In this document: piece by piece, positions 36,479-45,122 of the stretch
How positions within the stretch are numbered: the stretch's first letter is position 1
Layout: each line of letters begins with the position of its first letter
Origin: Bacteroidota bacterium
GTDB lineage: Bacteria > Bacteroidota > Ignavibacteria > Ignavibacteriales > Melioribacteraceae
DNA: 64,000 nt
Assembly (NCBI GenBank): GCA_023397505.1
Contig: JAEWUC010000008.1
Location: forward strand, 124,001-188,000
Reading direction: 5' to 3'
Program-made: the position numbers and the translations under genes
The notes under the pieces: generated by a model
Databases searched by the model: none
What the model saw: only the letters and a program-made list of their open reading frames with translations
What the model was told of the DNA's origin: nothing

Positions 36479-37315
36479 TTAATAAACTTCAGGTATAAAA
36501 GTCTGTTCCGAAATTGGCGGACGTACATAACCCGAAGATTTTTTTCTCGGCGGGAGTTCAAGAGATTCCGGCGTTAAATCTTTGTATTGAATTAAACTTA
36601 GCAAATGATGAATCACGTTAAGCCGTGCTTGTTTTTTGTCGTCGGCGTTCACAACATACCAAGGCGCCTGTTTAATATCCGTATACCTGAACATCTCATC
36701 TTTTGCTTTTGAATATTCTTCCCATCGCGCGCGGGATTCCAAGTCCATCGGGCTTAATTTCCATCTTCTTCGCGGATCATTGATTCTATCCTGAAATCTT
36801 TTTTCTTGTTCTTCGTCGCTTACCGAAAACCAATACTTTATTAAAACAATTCCTGAGCGAATAATCATTCTTTCAAATTCCGGGCACGATCTTAGAAACT
36901 CACTGTATTCTGTGTCCGTACAAAATCCCATTACGTGCTCAACTCCCGCACGGTTGTACCACGAGCGGTCTAATAAAATCATTTCACCTGCCGACGGAAG
37001 ATGTTCAACATATCTTTGAAAATACCATTGCGATTTTTCTTTTTCAGTCGGCACTCCAAGCGCAACAACTTTTACAATTCTTGGATTGAGAGTATCCATT
37101 ATTCTTTTGATTGTACCTCCCTTTCCCGCCGCATCGCGTCCCTCAAAAATTACAACTACTTTTAAACCTTCTTTCTTTATCCACTCCTGAAGTTTTACTA
37201 ACTCGGTCTGAAGCTTTGCTAATTCTTTGTTATAAAACTTTTTATCGATTTTTTTCTTCTTATTGGGGACTGAATTTTTTCCATTACGGTTTTTTTTCGA
37301 TTTGTCTTTTGACAT
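36479..37315 (-). CDS. ppk2: Polyphosphate kinase 2 (PPK2 family)
   Basis: This 278-residue protein has Walker A FEGRDAAGKGGTIKR (57-71), Walker B/lid DRSWYNRAG (116-124) and RRRWKLSPMDLESRARWEEY, all signatures of PPK2. It transfers phosphate between polyphosphate and nucleotides. The basic N-terminus (1-25) is a lysine-rich extension. The exact class (ADP or AMP or NMP phosphorylation) is not decided by eye. Single gene, start without strong ribosome binding site. Confidence 0.92.
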   Translation of the reverse strand: MSKDKSKKNRNGKNSVPNKKKKIDKKFYNKELAKLQTELVKLQEWIKKEGLKVVVIFEGRDAAGKGGTIKRIMDTLNPRIVKVVALGVPTEKEKSQWYFQRYVEHLPSAGEMILLDRSWYNRAGVEHVMGFCTDTEYSEFLRSCPEFERMIIRSGIVLIKYWFSVSDEEQEKRFQDRINDPRRRWKLSPMDLESRARWEEYSKAKDEMFRYTDIKQAPWYVVNADDKKQARLNVIHHLLSLIQYKDLTPESLELPPRKKSSGYVRPPISEQTFIPEVY

Positions 37316-37623
37316 ATGTATTTTCTCGTTGCAAAATTAATTACAACAATAAAATAGCATCATAATAGAATTTAATCCACAATTCGACAAAATGATTTTT
37401 GCATACGCGCTAAAACGTTTTAGATTTATGATAGAAAAATTTTACCGGGCAATTTGAAGCGGTGTGTTCATATTGTTGTTTTGTATTATTAGGAGTCAAG
37501 AATTTGGGGATTAAAAAGTTGGATAGTTCTAAATATGTGGGTAATATTTTATGAATACATAAAAGATTGCATTTTTCCAACTCGGTGTTTTTCATAAATT
37601 ACGGCGTGAAAAAGGGAAAATAA
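37316..37623. other. Non-coding stretch upstream of ppk2 and the lipoprotein gene
   Basis: AT-rich region with the ppk2 upstream region at its left end. A 22-codon plus-strand frame (37391-37459) and a 61-codon minus-strand frame (37410-37595) have no ribosome binding site and no recognisable features. Nothing else is seen. Confidence 0.45.
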
Positions 37624-38451
37624 ATGAAATTCATAAAATACATTTTTGGTTTTGCGGTTTTAACCTTTGCGGTGTCTTGTTTTAATAATTCCGATTTAAC
37701 GCTGCCTGATGCACAAAAGCTTATTATTCAAAAAGAAGATGACTCGCTTGTTGCATCAATTAAGTTTAATCAATCCGTAATAATTAACAGCGAACTTATT
37801 TTAACATTTCAAGAAATTGTTGCCGATTCCAGGTGTCCTATTACTGCAGATTGCGTTTGGGAAGGAAACGGAGAAGTGAAATTTCTTTTAGAAAAAGGAA
37901 CTTATTCTAAAAGTATTTTACTTAACACAACGCTTGAACCAAAGCAAATCGAATTTGCAGGCTATCAAATAAAATTAAAATCTCTTAACCCTTATCCGCA
38001 AACAACCGATCCAATTAAAACGGAAGAATACAGCGTTGAAGTTGTGATTAAAAATAATGCTTCGGGATTCTCAAACTCTATTCGACTGATTAACGAAGAG
38101 AACAATTCGATTATCGATAAAAACTTGTTAAATGTAAAAAGCGTATTGTTAACCGGCGATGAATTAATGTTTGATGTTGAATACGGCGGCGGGTGTAAAG
38201 AACATGAATTGAATCTTTTTGCATATAAAGAAATCATGAAATCGAACCCGGCGCAAGTTACTGTTAGGTTGTCTCATAATTCAAACGGAGACATGTGCGA
38301 GGCATTGATTTCCAAAAATGTTTCTTTTGATCTTTCATCTTTAAAAGAGTATTTGAAACAAAATTTTAACATTCAGGATAAGGTATTGTTGTTGCTGTTT
38401 GATCCTTCCGGCAAACCGTTACAAAGTCAAGTTATAGAATATAATTTTTAG
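37624..38451 (+). CDS. Lipoprotein with DSRCP motif, function unknown
   Basis: This 275-residue protein has a lipobox (FAVSC) and a conserved DSRCPITADCVWEG element (about 75-88) typical of a small family of Bacteroidota-type envelope lipoproteins. A second Cys-rich part (GGGCKEHELNLFAYKE and GDMCEALI) follows in the C-terminal half. The pairs of cysteines may form disulfides. It is likely anchored facing the periplasm. The start has AAAGGGAAAATA. No partner is obvious. Confidence 0.7.
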   Translation: MKFIKYIFGFAVLTFAVSCFNNSDLTLPDAQKLIIQKEDDSLVASIKFNQSVIINSELILTFQEIVADSRCPITADCVWEGNGEVKFLLEKGTYSKSILLNTTLEPKQIEFAGYQIKLKSLNPYPQTTDPIKTEEYSVEVVIKNNASGFSNSIRLINEENNSIIDKNLLNVKSVLLTGDELMFDVEYGGGCKEHELNLFAYKEIMKSNPAQVTVRLSHNSNGDMCEALISKNVSFDLSSLKEYLKQNFNIQDKVLLLLFDPSGKPLQSQVIEYNF

Positions 38452-38457
38452 TTCTTT

Positions 38458-39099
38458 CTAAAAACTAAAGCTAACTAGTTTGATTTTTTTTCCTTCCGAG
38501 AGGTGCATCTTCTCATACTTGGTTTGAATTTTTTCTTCTTCGGAAAGATTTTCGGATGAATACAAATCATTTGTTTCATTTATCAAGTTCAAACTTTCTT
38601 CTTTAATCACGTCAAGTGTATACTCATAAAGAGAATCGGCGTCGGTCTTCAAATTTATTTTTCCGCCGGACATTAAAATGTTTTTATAAATATTTAGAAA
38701 ATTAGGGTGTGTTAAACGTTTTTTCATACTACGCCTAAACGGGTAGGGATCGGGAAATGTTATCCAAATTTCCTCCGCTTTCAATTCCTTAAAAATATCT
38801 TCGAGCGTTTCAACATACGAAATTAGAATTGCAACGTTTTTTAATCCGGCTTCCTCTGCATTTTTTGATGCGTTCCATAATCGATTTGGCTTTCTGTCAA
38901 TTCCTATAAAATTTCTTTCCGGGTAAAGCTTTGCAAGATTTATCGAATAATCCGCTTGCCCGCAGCCAAGTTCGAGTGTAACCAGTTTCGTATTTCCAAA
39001 ATATTTTATTAACTCTTGTTCGGCATTCCCCTTTTTGAAATCAAAAACATTTTTGAACGTTCTAACTTCGACTATCTTTTTGTGCTTTTTTCTCGGCAT
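38458..39099 (-). CDS. trmB: tRNA (guanine-N7)-methyltransferase TrmB
   Basis: This 213-residue enzyme makes m7G at tRNA position 46. The SAM motif is LELGCGQADYSINLA, and the catalytic/tRNA-contact motif is ITFPDPYPFRRSMKKRLTHPNFL. In most TrmB this reads PDPWPKxRHxKRRL, so the tryptophan and the RH are replaced here, which may be a clade variant. The end contains the TKYEKMHLSEGKKI motif. Single gene, convergent with the lipoprotein gene (6-base gap). Confidence 0.9.
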   Translation of the reverse strand: MPRKKHKKIVEVRTFKNVFDFKKGNAEQELIKYFGNTKLVTLELGCGQADYSINLAKLYPERNFIGIDRKPNRLWNASKNAEEAGLKNVAILISYVETLEDIFKELKAEEIWITFPDPYPFRRSMKKRLTHPNFLNIYKNILMSGGKINLKTDADSLYEYTLDVIKEESLNLINETNDLYSSENLSEEEKIQTKYEKMHLSEGKKIKLVSFSF

Positions 39100-39213
39100 A
39101 GACTTAAATAATTGTTGGGTGCGAAAATAGGAAAATACTTTTCAAAAAATATATAAAACACATTGTCTGATTAAACGTCTATTTCTATATTAAAATATAA
39201 AAGAAGGGTAATT

Positions 39214-40455
39214 ATGAAAAAATATATATGCTTGTTCGTATTGCTTTTATTTTTAAATGAGGTGTCCGCCCAATGGATACAGATTGAAAACATTCCTTCC
39301 AACGAAGTGCCTTCAATTTTTGTTAATGAAAATAACATTTATGTTGGTACTAATAATGTAGTCTATTTTAGTGATGATTACGGAAAAAATTGGCAAGCAT
39401 CTTCCGTCATCGATGAAGAAAATGATGTTGATTTTATTAGTACTGTTGTCGTACATAAAGGCAAAATATATGCGGGCACTTATAATTTCGGCGTTTATGT
39501 TTCTGCCGATAACGGTACAACGTGGACTCAAATGAATAATGGATTGTTTGGCGCGGGCGGACAAACAATCATTGATTTATTAGTTCGGGGCGATAGTATT
39601 TATGCGGGGACTGCGGGTGCCGGTATTTTTATAAGGGATTTGAATGAATCAAACGGGTGGAGTCATTACAGCAACGGCTTATATTTTGAAATATCATACA
39701 ACATAAATTCGCTTAAACTTATTGATAATATTATCTATGCGGGAGCCGGTGGGAACGGTACATTTTATAAAAACGACGGCACTTCAACTCTTTGGCAGGA
39801 AGTAAAGTTTGGTGATTTGCAGAGTCAACCCTTAATTATGAATGATATTATCAAGCTCAATTCAGAATTTATTATTTCTGCAACTTATGGTTTATATAAA
39901 AGTAAAGACGGCATTAATTGGAATTACTATAACCCGGGAATTGGTTTTTCATGGAATTCGAATTTTGCTGTTCACGGTCAAAAAATATTTGTTCATCTAT
40001 CAAAAGGCGGCGGAAGAACTTTTTTGTTTGAATCAACGGACTATGGTGAAAGCTGGAATTTCTTGGAACAGCAGGACGGCAATGAAATTTATTATATGAC
40101 TGTTGTTGATAATAAACTTTTGGCGGGTAAATTTTTCGGTCTTTGGTATTTAGATTTAAACACAACCGAAGTTGATGACGACATTATTTCAGATGGTTTT
40201 GTTTTGCATCAAAATTATCCCAATCCATTTAACCCGGTAACAAAAATATCATACTCAATTCCCAAGAGTGGTTTTGTATCGTTAAAAATTTATGATGTTC
40301 TCGGCAAAGAAATCAGTACACTTGTTAATAATGAAATGAAAGCAGGCATTCATGAAATCGAATTTAACGGCAGTAATCTCGCAAGCGGTGTATATTATTA
40401 TCAACTGCGAAGCGGTAATTTTTCGGAAACAAAAAAATTCGTTTTAATTAAATAA
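39214..40455 (+). CDS. Type IX secreted protein with BNR/sortilin-like propeller
   Basis: This 413-residue protein has a signal peptide (KKYICLFVLLLFLNEVSA). The body has repeated beta-propeller blades with aromatic and Asp-box-like pieces (SDDYGKNWQASS, SADNGTTWTQMNN, SKDGINWNYY, STDYGESWNF). The C-terminus is a type A sorting domain, HQNYPNPFNPVTKISYS, ending KKFVLIK. It should be surface-exposed or released. RBS AAGAAGGGTAA precedes ATG. A compound hairpin follows the stop. Confidence 0.88.
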   Translation: MKKYICLFVLLLFLNEVSAQWIQIENIPSNEVPSIFVNENNIYVGTNNVVYFSDDYGKNWQASSVIDEENDVDFISTVVVHKGKIYAGTYNFGVYVSADNGTTWTQMNNGLFGAGGQTIIDLLVRGDSIYAGTAGAGIFIRDLNESNGWSHYSNGLYFEISYNINSLKLIDNIIYAGAGGNGTFYKNDGTSTLWQEVKFGDLQSQPLIMNDIIKLNSEFIISATYGLYKSKDGINWNYYNPGIGFSWNSNFAVHGQKIFVHLSKGGGRTFLFESTDYGESWNFLEQQDGNEIYYMTVVDNKLLAGKFFGLWYLDLNTTEVDDDIISDGFVLHQNYPNPFNPVTKISYSIPKSGFVSLKIYDVLGKEISTLVNNEMKAGIHEIEFNGSNLASGVYYYQLRSGNFSETKKFVLIK

Positions 40456-40481
40456 AGCTCTTTATAGACTTAATAAAAAAT

Positions 40482-40552
40482 TAAACCGGCAAGATTGAAT
40501 TTATAATCAACTTGTTTACAACAAAGTTCAATCATAGCCGGTTTATTTTAAC
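40482..40552 (+). terminator. Long compound hairpin after the type IX secreted protein gene
   Basis: TAAACCGGC pairs with GCCGGTTTA (40482-40490 with 40537-40545), GATTGAA with TTCAATC (40493-40499 with 40527-40533) and TTGTT with AACAA inside. The whole 64-base structure is followed by TTTTAAC. It lies 27 bases after the stop at 40455. This fits a strong transcription end. Confidence 0.65.
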
Positions 40553-40742
40553 AAGCTTTGTATAACCCATCACCATACTTTCCATTTTCATATAAACAGC
40601 TTACCGATTGTTTCATATTCAAATTTAACTGTTGAATTAGATAAATAATCTTACAAAATTATTTTCGGAATATTGAAGTTTGTACAACTCGCGTAAAATT
40701 ATTCATCGATAAATAAATTTATTATTAATAGACGGGCAGCAA

Positions 40743-41894
40743 ATGAAAAAGAAATTATTTGTTGTTTTGGTGGTTGGTTGCGCGGTATTCTTCAAAACTT
40801 ATTCTCAAACCTCAAATTACAATTCCACGTTTAAATTCAACGAAGATGCAATTGTAGTTCAGCTCTCCGAAAATGTTTATGCGGAAATATTACCCGAGAT
40901 GGAATTGCTTTCCGGAGTTTTAACACAAACCTCGTGGATTGATGATTATGGTCCTAGTGAGGGCATGGGCAACAGATACTATCATCGATTAAAAAGTTTT
41001 TTTGAGAAGTTCAAAGAGCATGAAGCAGTAGAAATTGCAGATGATATTTTGGATGAAGGATTTAGTTATGATAAACCACCGGGATTTATTTTACACCTGA
41101 GTCCTTTGCCGGAATTAAAAATGGATTCTATACCGCAACATTATATAAAATATACCGATGGTATTGAGGTTCTTGAAAAATTTAAAGATGCTTTAAAGAA
41201 TCTTTCGGTAGAAGCGAACTTTATGGATTTTTATAGATCTGAAAAAAAATATTTAAAAAATACTGTTAACAGCACAATAAATGGATTTGATGCAGAGAAA
41301 GTAACGAATTGGCTAAATGACTTTTTTGGTTATAAAGGCGATGAATTTCATATAATATTTGCACCAGCCCTATTTCCGCGCGGCGGTTACGGGCCGGATA
41401 GAATTATAGGAGATAAGAAAATTATTTTTCAGGTAATTACAGATAATGGCAAAAGCAACGACGATCCATTTTATTGTTCTTTAATGAATTTAATAAGTCT
41501 TACATTCCACGAGTTTGGGCATAGCTTTGTGAATCCTGCTTTTGAAGAACAAAGTAAAACCATGGAAGAGTTTGAACTTGATGAATTATTCGATCCTGTT
41601 GAAAGCAGAATGAGAAAGATGGCTTACCCGAGTTTAGAGTTTTTTTTCAACGAACTTCATATCCGGGCGATGACAATTATTGCAATGGAAGATTATACCG
41701 GAACATCGGCGGAAACAATTAAAATGCTAAGTCAAGAAAAAGACAAAGGATTTTATCTTGTTGATTTTACATACAACAAATTAAAAGAATATAAAGACAG
41801 CAGAAATATGTATCCAACGTTTAAAGATTTTTTGCCGGATTTGTTAAAGGAGTATTCTGAAAATAAATCGGCACTACTTAAGTTGGCAGAATAA
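40743..41894 (+). CDS. DUF4932 exported metalloprotease-like protein
   Basis: This 383-residue protein has a signal peptide (KKKLFVVLVVGCAVFFKTYSQ). An HEFGH zinc motif (256-260, HExxH type) and a later Glu (about 304, FFNELHIRAM) form a plausible gluzincin-like site. FAPALFPRGGYGP and FKDFLPDLL also match DUF4932, a family of putative secreted peptidases. Activity is inferred from the zinc motif only. The gene precedes a broken DUF3788 gene. Confidence 0.8.
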   Translation: MKKKLFVVLVVGCAVFFKTYSQTSNYNSTFKFNEDAIVVQLSENVYAEILPEMELLSGVLTQTSWIDDYGPSEGMGNRYYHRLKSFFEKFKEHEAVEIADDILDEGFSYDKPPGFILHLSPLPELKMDSIPQHYIKYTDGIEVLEKFKDALKNLSVEANFMDFYRSEKKYLKNTVNSTINGFDAEKVTNWLNDFFGYKGDEFHIIFAPALFPRGGYGPDRIIGDKKIIFQVITDNGKSNDDPFYCSLMNLISLTFHEFGHSFVNPAFEEQSKTMEEFELDELFDPVESRMRKMAYPSLEFFFNELHIRAMTIIAMEDYTGTSAETIKMLSQEKDKGFYLVDFTYNKLKEYKDSRNMYPTFKDFLPDLLKEYSENKSALLKLAE

Positions 41895-41936
41895 TTTAAT
41901 GCTGCCGGTATATTAATTTATTAATAGGTGATAATT

Positions 41937-42382
41937 ATGGAAATAATTTTAGAAAGATTGCTCGACAAAGAAAGAGTTCCATCCGGAAAAGAAGTAGCCA
42001 AATTGATAGGCGCGGATAATTTTAAAAGATGGAAGAAGGTAATAAAATTTATCGATGATAATTATGGAGGCGTGTTTAAACAAGATGAATGGCTTTACGG
42101 CGGGAAAAAACATGGATGGTATCTTCGTTTCAAGAAATCAAAATCGTTCTGTCAATTGATCCCAGAAAAAAATAAGTTTTTATTGCTAATAGTTTTTGGT
42201 GCCGAAGAAAGAAGGCGGAGTTAATTCTAAAAGAACTAAATCCCATAATTCGTAAAAAGTATAAAGAAGCCAAAACATTCTTCGACGGTAAATGGATGCT
42301 GCTTGATGTTGACAAGGATGAATTAATTGATGATATCAAAAGACTGTTGATAATTAAACGGAAACCAAAGAGCGGAAAATGA
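41937..42382 (+). pseudogene. DUF3788 family gene, interrupted by a frameshift
   Basis: The first frame starts at ATG 41937 (AGGTGATAATT before it) and ends at a TAA at 42224. Its start ILERLLDKERVPSGKEVAKLIG and FGAEERR match DUF3788. The rest, KAELILKELNPII to FFDGKWMLLDVDKDEL, continues in another frame up to TGA at 42382. The family's FGxxERxxFE...DGKW order is restored by one added base around 42207-42215 (GAAGAAAGAAGG). It is either a real one-base deletion or a sequencing error. The combined product is about 148 residues, the family's usual length. Confidence 0.75.
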
Positions 42383-42486
42383 GAATTAGAAACTCTATGC
42401 ATAATTATTCACAAATATTTATAAAGGGTCTTGTATCTATCAGAATGGATTATTATAATCACATCCAAATTATGGACTTTTTATAA

Positions 42487-42517
42487 TTGACACTGCGAAA
42501 CGTCAAATATTTTCAAC
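42487..42517 (+). promoter_or_regulatory. Possible promoter of the threonine operon
   Basis: TTGACA at 42487-42492 is followed after 15 bases by TATTTT at 42508-42513 (TATTTTCA), close to both -35/-10 and TTG-N18-TAnnTTTG patterns. It lies just before the candidate leader frame. Spacing is not ideal. Confidence 0.35.
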
Positions 42518-42522
42518 AAGGC

Positions 42523-42603
42523 ATGCCGGCATCCACAATCGGCATCGTTACCACATTGCTTCTTACGGCCACGTCCACGTGCGCCCCTTCAATGTTATAC
42601 TGA
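42523..42603 (+). CDS. thrL: Candidate threonine-rich leader peptide of the thr operon
   Basis: This 26-codon frame begins ATGCCGGCATCC and ends with TGA. Thr occupies positions 5, 10, 11, 15, 17 and 19, with Ile at 6 and 8, mostly ACC, ACG and ACA codons. It is much more GC-rich than its surroundings. It precedes aspartate kinase by 68 bases. Thr/Ile-rich leaders control thr operons by attenuation in enterobacteria. Here ATGCCG/CGGCAT and CACG/CGTG hairpins are visible, and TTTTTT follows the stop, but no tight GC-rich terminator before that run is seen. Spacing of any ribosome binding site is poor. Confidence 0.4.
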   Translation: MPASTIGIVTTLLLTATSTCAPSMLY

Positions 42604-42671
42604 TTTTTTACGCTTCAAACTATTTATATATTATCAACGAAATTTTAACATCCAAAGGTGTATAGTATAAA

Positions 42672-44060
42672 ATGAAGATACTAAAATTCGGCGGTTCAAG
42701 CGTCGGCAACCCGGAAAGGGTAGATCAAGTTATAAACATTCTTATCGAACGTTACATTAATAAGAAACAAAAGATTGCAGTTGTCTTCTCAGCGTTTCAA
42801 GGCGTTACGGATAAACTTATAGAAATCGGTAAACTCGCTTTTCAAAGAAATCAAAATTATAAAAAGGAAATCGAATCGCTCATCGCAAGGCATTACGTTG
42901 CTGCTATGCAGTTGAATGTAGGCGATAATGATGAAGAAGTTTCGAAAATTCTCGATCCCCTGTTCGATGAATTAAAAGAAGTTGTTCACGGCGTTTATCT
43001 TGTTAAAGAACTTTCTCCACGCACTCTTGATTACATTGTAAGTTTCGGCGAAGCGCTTTCTTGTTCTATAATAGCAGCAGCGATAAGCAATAGAGGAATA
43101 AAATGCGAATTTCTCAATACAACTAAATTGATTAAAACAGACGATTCGTTCGGCAACGCAAATGTTGATTTCAAAACAACGAACAAAAACATTACAGATT
43201 ATTTTAGGAAACATAAAAACCTTCAAATCATAACCGGGTTTATTTCATCAACTCATAAAAATGAAATTACAACATTGGGCCGCGGCGGTTCGGATTTGAC
43301 GGCTTCAATTTTCGGTGCGGCTTTGAATGCAGAAGTAATTGAGATTTGGACAGACGTTGACGGAATTTTAACAGCCGATCCCCGCAAAGTTAAAAATGCT
43401 TTTTCACTTCCCTCGGTTACTTACGAAGAAGCGATGGAACTTTCGCACTTCGGTGCAAAAGTAATTTATCCGCCAACAATGCTTCCGGCTCTTCAAAAGA
43501 AAATTAGAATTGTAATCAAGAATACTTTTAATCCCGATTTTGAAGGAACATATATTTTGGAAAAAGAAGTTTCCAAAAAATTTACTGTAAAGGGAATCTC
43601 TTCAATCGATGATATTTCTTTAATAAGAATTCAGGGCGGCGGAATGGTAGGCGTTACAGGCACGGCGGGACGCGTTTTCACCGCGCTTGCACGCCACAAT
43701 GTAAATATAATAATGATTACACAAGCTTCATCCGAACACACAATTTGTTTGGCTATTCCACCCAAGTATGGCGCCATCGCGAAGAAAGCAATTGAGAATG
43801 AATTCAAACTCGAAATAATGGAAGGTAAAATCGGCGAAGTTAAAGTTGAAGAAAATCTTTCCATCATTGCGGTGGTCGGCGAAAATATGCGTAGAACCAC
43901 AGGTATTGCGGGTATGGTTTTTCAATCACTCGGTAAAAATAAAATTAATATTATTGCTATTGCACAAGGTTCGTCGGAATTAAATATATCTCTTGTGATT
44001 GGAAATAAAGATCTTTCAAAAGCATTAAACGTTTTGCACAAAGCAGTATTCAAAAAATAA
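42672..44060 (+). CDS. Aspartate kinase
   Basis: This 462-residue monofunctional aspartokinase makes aspartyl-phosphate, the first step to threonine, methionine, lysine and isoleucine. It begins KILKFGGSSVGNPERV. TLGRGGSDLTASIFG and WTDVDGILTADPR form the kinase core. Two ACT-like regulatory repeats occupy the C-terminus (IRIQGGGMVGVTGTAGRVF and IAVVGENMRRTTGIAG). The lysC/thrA class is undecided, but threonine feedback fits its operon with asd-thrB-thrC. No homoserine dehydrogenase domain is fused, and none is nearby. Confidence 0.93.
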   Translation: MKILKFGGSSVGNPERVDQVINILIERYINKKQKIAVVFSAFQGVTDKLIEIGKLAFQRNQNYKKEIESLIARHYVAAMQLNVGDNDEEVSKILDPLFDELKEVVHGVYLVKELSPRTLDYIVSFGEALSCSIIAAAISNRGIKCEFLNTTKLIKTDDSFGNANVDFKTTNKNITDYFRKHKNLQIITGFISSTHKNEITTLGRGGSDLTASIFGAALNAEVIEIWTDVDGILTADPRKVKNAFSLPSVTYEEAMELSHFGAKVIYPPTMLPALQKKIRIVIKNTFNPDFEGTYILEKEVSKKFTVKGISSIDDISLIRIQGGGMVGVTGTAGRVFTALARHNVNIIMITQASSEHTICLAIPPKYGAIAKKAIENEFKLEIMEGKIGEVKVEENLSIIAVVGENMRRTTGIAGMVFQSLGKNKINIIAIAQGSSELNISLVIGNKDLSKALNVLHKAVFKK

Positions 44061-44076
44061 TTTTTTAGAGGAATGT

Positions 44077-45120
44077 ATGAGCAATAAAAAAATACCCGTT
44101 GCAATTCTTGGCGCAACAGGAAGCGTGGGACAAAGATTTATTGAATTATTAATTAATCATCCTTGGTTTGAAGTTGCGGAACTTGCGGCGTCGGATAGAA
44201 GCGCCGGTAAAAAATATTCCGAGGCAACCAACTGGATTATGCAAACTCCTTTGCCGGAAAAATTTGCAAACATGATTGTTAAAAAATGCGAGCCGAATCT
44301 CGAATCAAAAATAGCATTCTCGGGGTTGGATGCATCTGTTGCTGGTGAAATTGAAAGCGGTTTCGCAGAGAACGGATATTATGTAATTTCAAACGCACGC
44401 AATCACCGCTTCGACGAAGATGTTCCTCTCATGATTCCCGAAGTTAATCCTGATCATCTCGATCTTATAAAATCTCAAAACTATAAAGGCGGCATTGTAA
44501 CTAATCCGAATTGTTCGACAATCGGAATGGTGCTTGCGTTAAAGCCTTTGTACGATGCGTTCGGAATTGAAGCCGTTAATGTTGTAACAATGCAGGCAGT
44601 TTCCGGCGGCGGGTATCCCGGCGTACCTAGTTTGGATATTATAGATAATGTTGTTCCGTTCATCGGCGGCGAAGAAAAAAAAATGGAAACCGAACCGCTA
44701 AAAATTTTAGGAAAACTTTTTTCCAACAAAGTTGAGACTGCGCATTTTAAAATTTCGGCACAGTGCAACCGCGTTGCCGTTATCGACGGACATCTCGAAA
44801 CAGTTCAAGTAAAATTTAAGAACAAACCTTCGGCGGAAGAAATTATTAAAGTGTGGAATAAATTTAAATCAGTTCCGCAAGAACTGGATTTGCCTTCTGC
44901 ACCGAAACAACCGATTATATATTTTTACGAAGACAAATATCCGCAGCCTAAACTTCATAGAAATATAGATAAAGGAATGGCGGCTTCTGTTGGGCGTTTG
45001 CGCGAGTGCCCGCTTTTTGATTTTAAATTTATTGTGTTATCCCACAATACAATACGCGGCGCTGCGGGCGGTACTATTTTAATTGCAGAATTAATGAAAG
45101 CAAAAGGATACCTGGATTAA
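44077..45120 (+). CDS. asd: Aspartate-semialdehyde dehydrogenase
   Basis: This 347-residue enzyme reduces aspartyl-phosphate. NADP motif GATGSVGQRFIELL (12-25), the catalytic Cys146 in TNPNCSTIGM, the GGGYPGVPSLD loop, and HRNIDKGMAASVGRLRE are present. The GAAGGTIL end is typical of the archaeal/fungal-like Asd type. It starts 16 bases after the kinase gene in the same operon. Confidence 0.95.
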   Translation: MSNKKIPVAILGATGSVGQRFIELLINHPWFEVAELAASDRSAGKKYSEATNWIMQTPLPEKFANMIVKKCEPNLESKIAFSGLDASVAGEIESGFAENGYYVISNARNHRFDEDVPLMIPEVNPDHLDLIKSQNYKGGIVTNPNCSTIGMVLALKPLYDAFGIEAVNVVTMQAVSGGGYPGVPSLDIIDNVVPFIGGEEKKMETEPLKILGKLFSNKVETAHFKISAQCNRVAVIDGHLETVQVKFKNKPSAEEIIKVWNKFKSVPQELDLPSAPKQPIIYFYEDKYPQPKLHRNIDKGMAASVGRLRECPLFDFKFIVLSHNTIRGAAGGTILIAELMKAKGYLD

Positions 45121-45122
45121 TC

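Noticed and set aside
37410..37595. 61-codon minus-strand frame between ppk2 and the lipoprotein gene
   Set aside because: No ribosome binding site, no signal or domain, AT-driven composition.
42130..42402. 90-codon minus-strand frame over the DUF3788 gene
   Set aside because: It is antisense to the broken DUF3788 gene, whose two sense frames give a recognisable family protein.
42520..42620. Minus-strand frame opposite the thr leader
   Set aside because: It lacks a start codon and family resemblance; the plus-strand Thr-rich frame explains the GC-rich stretch better.
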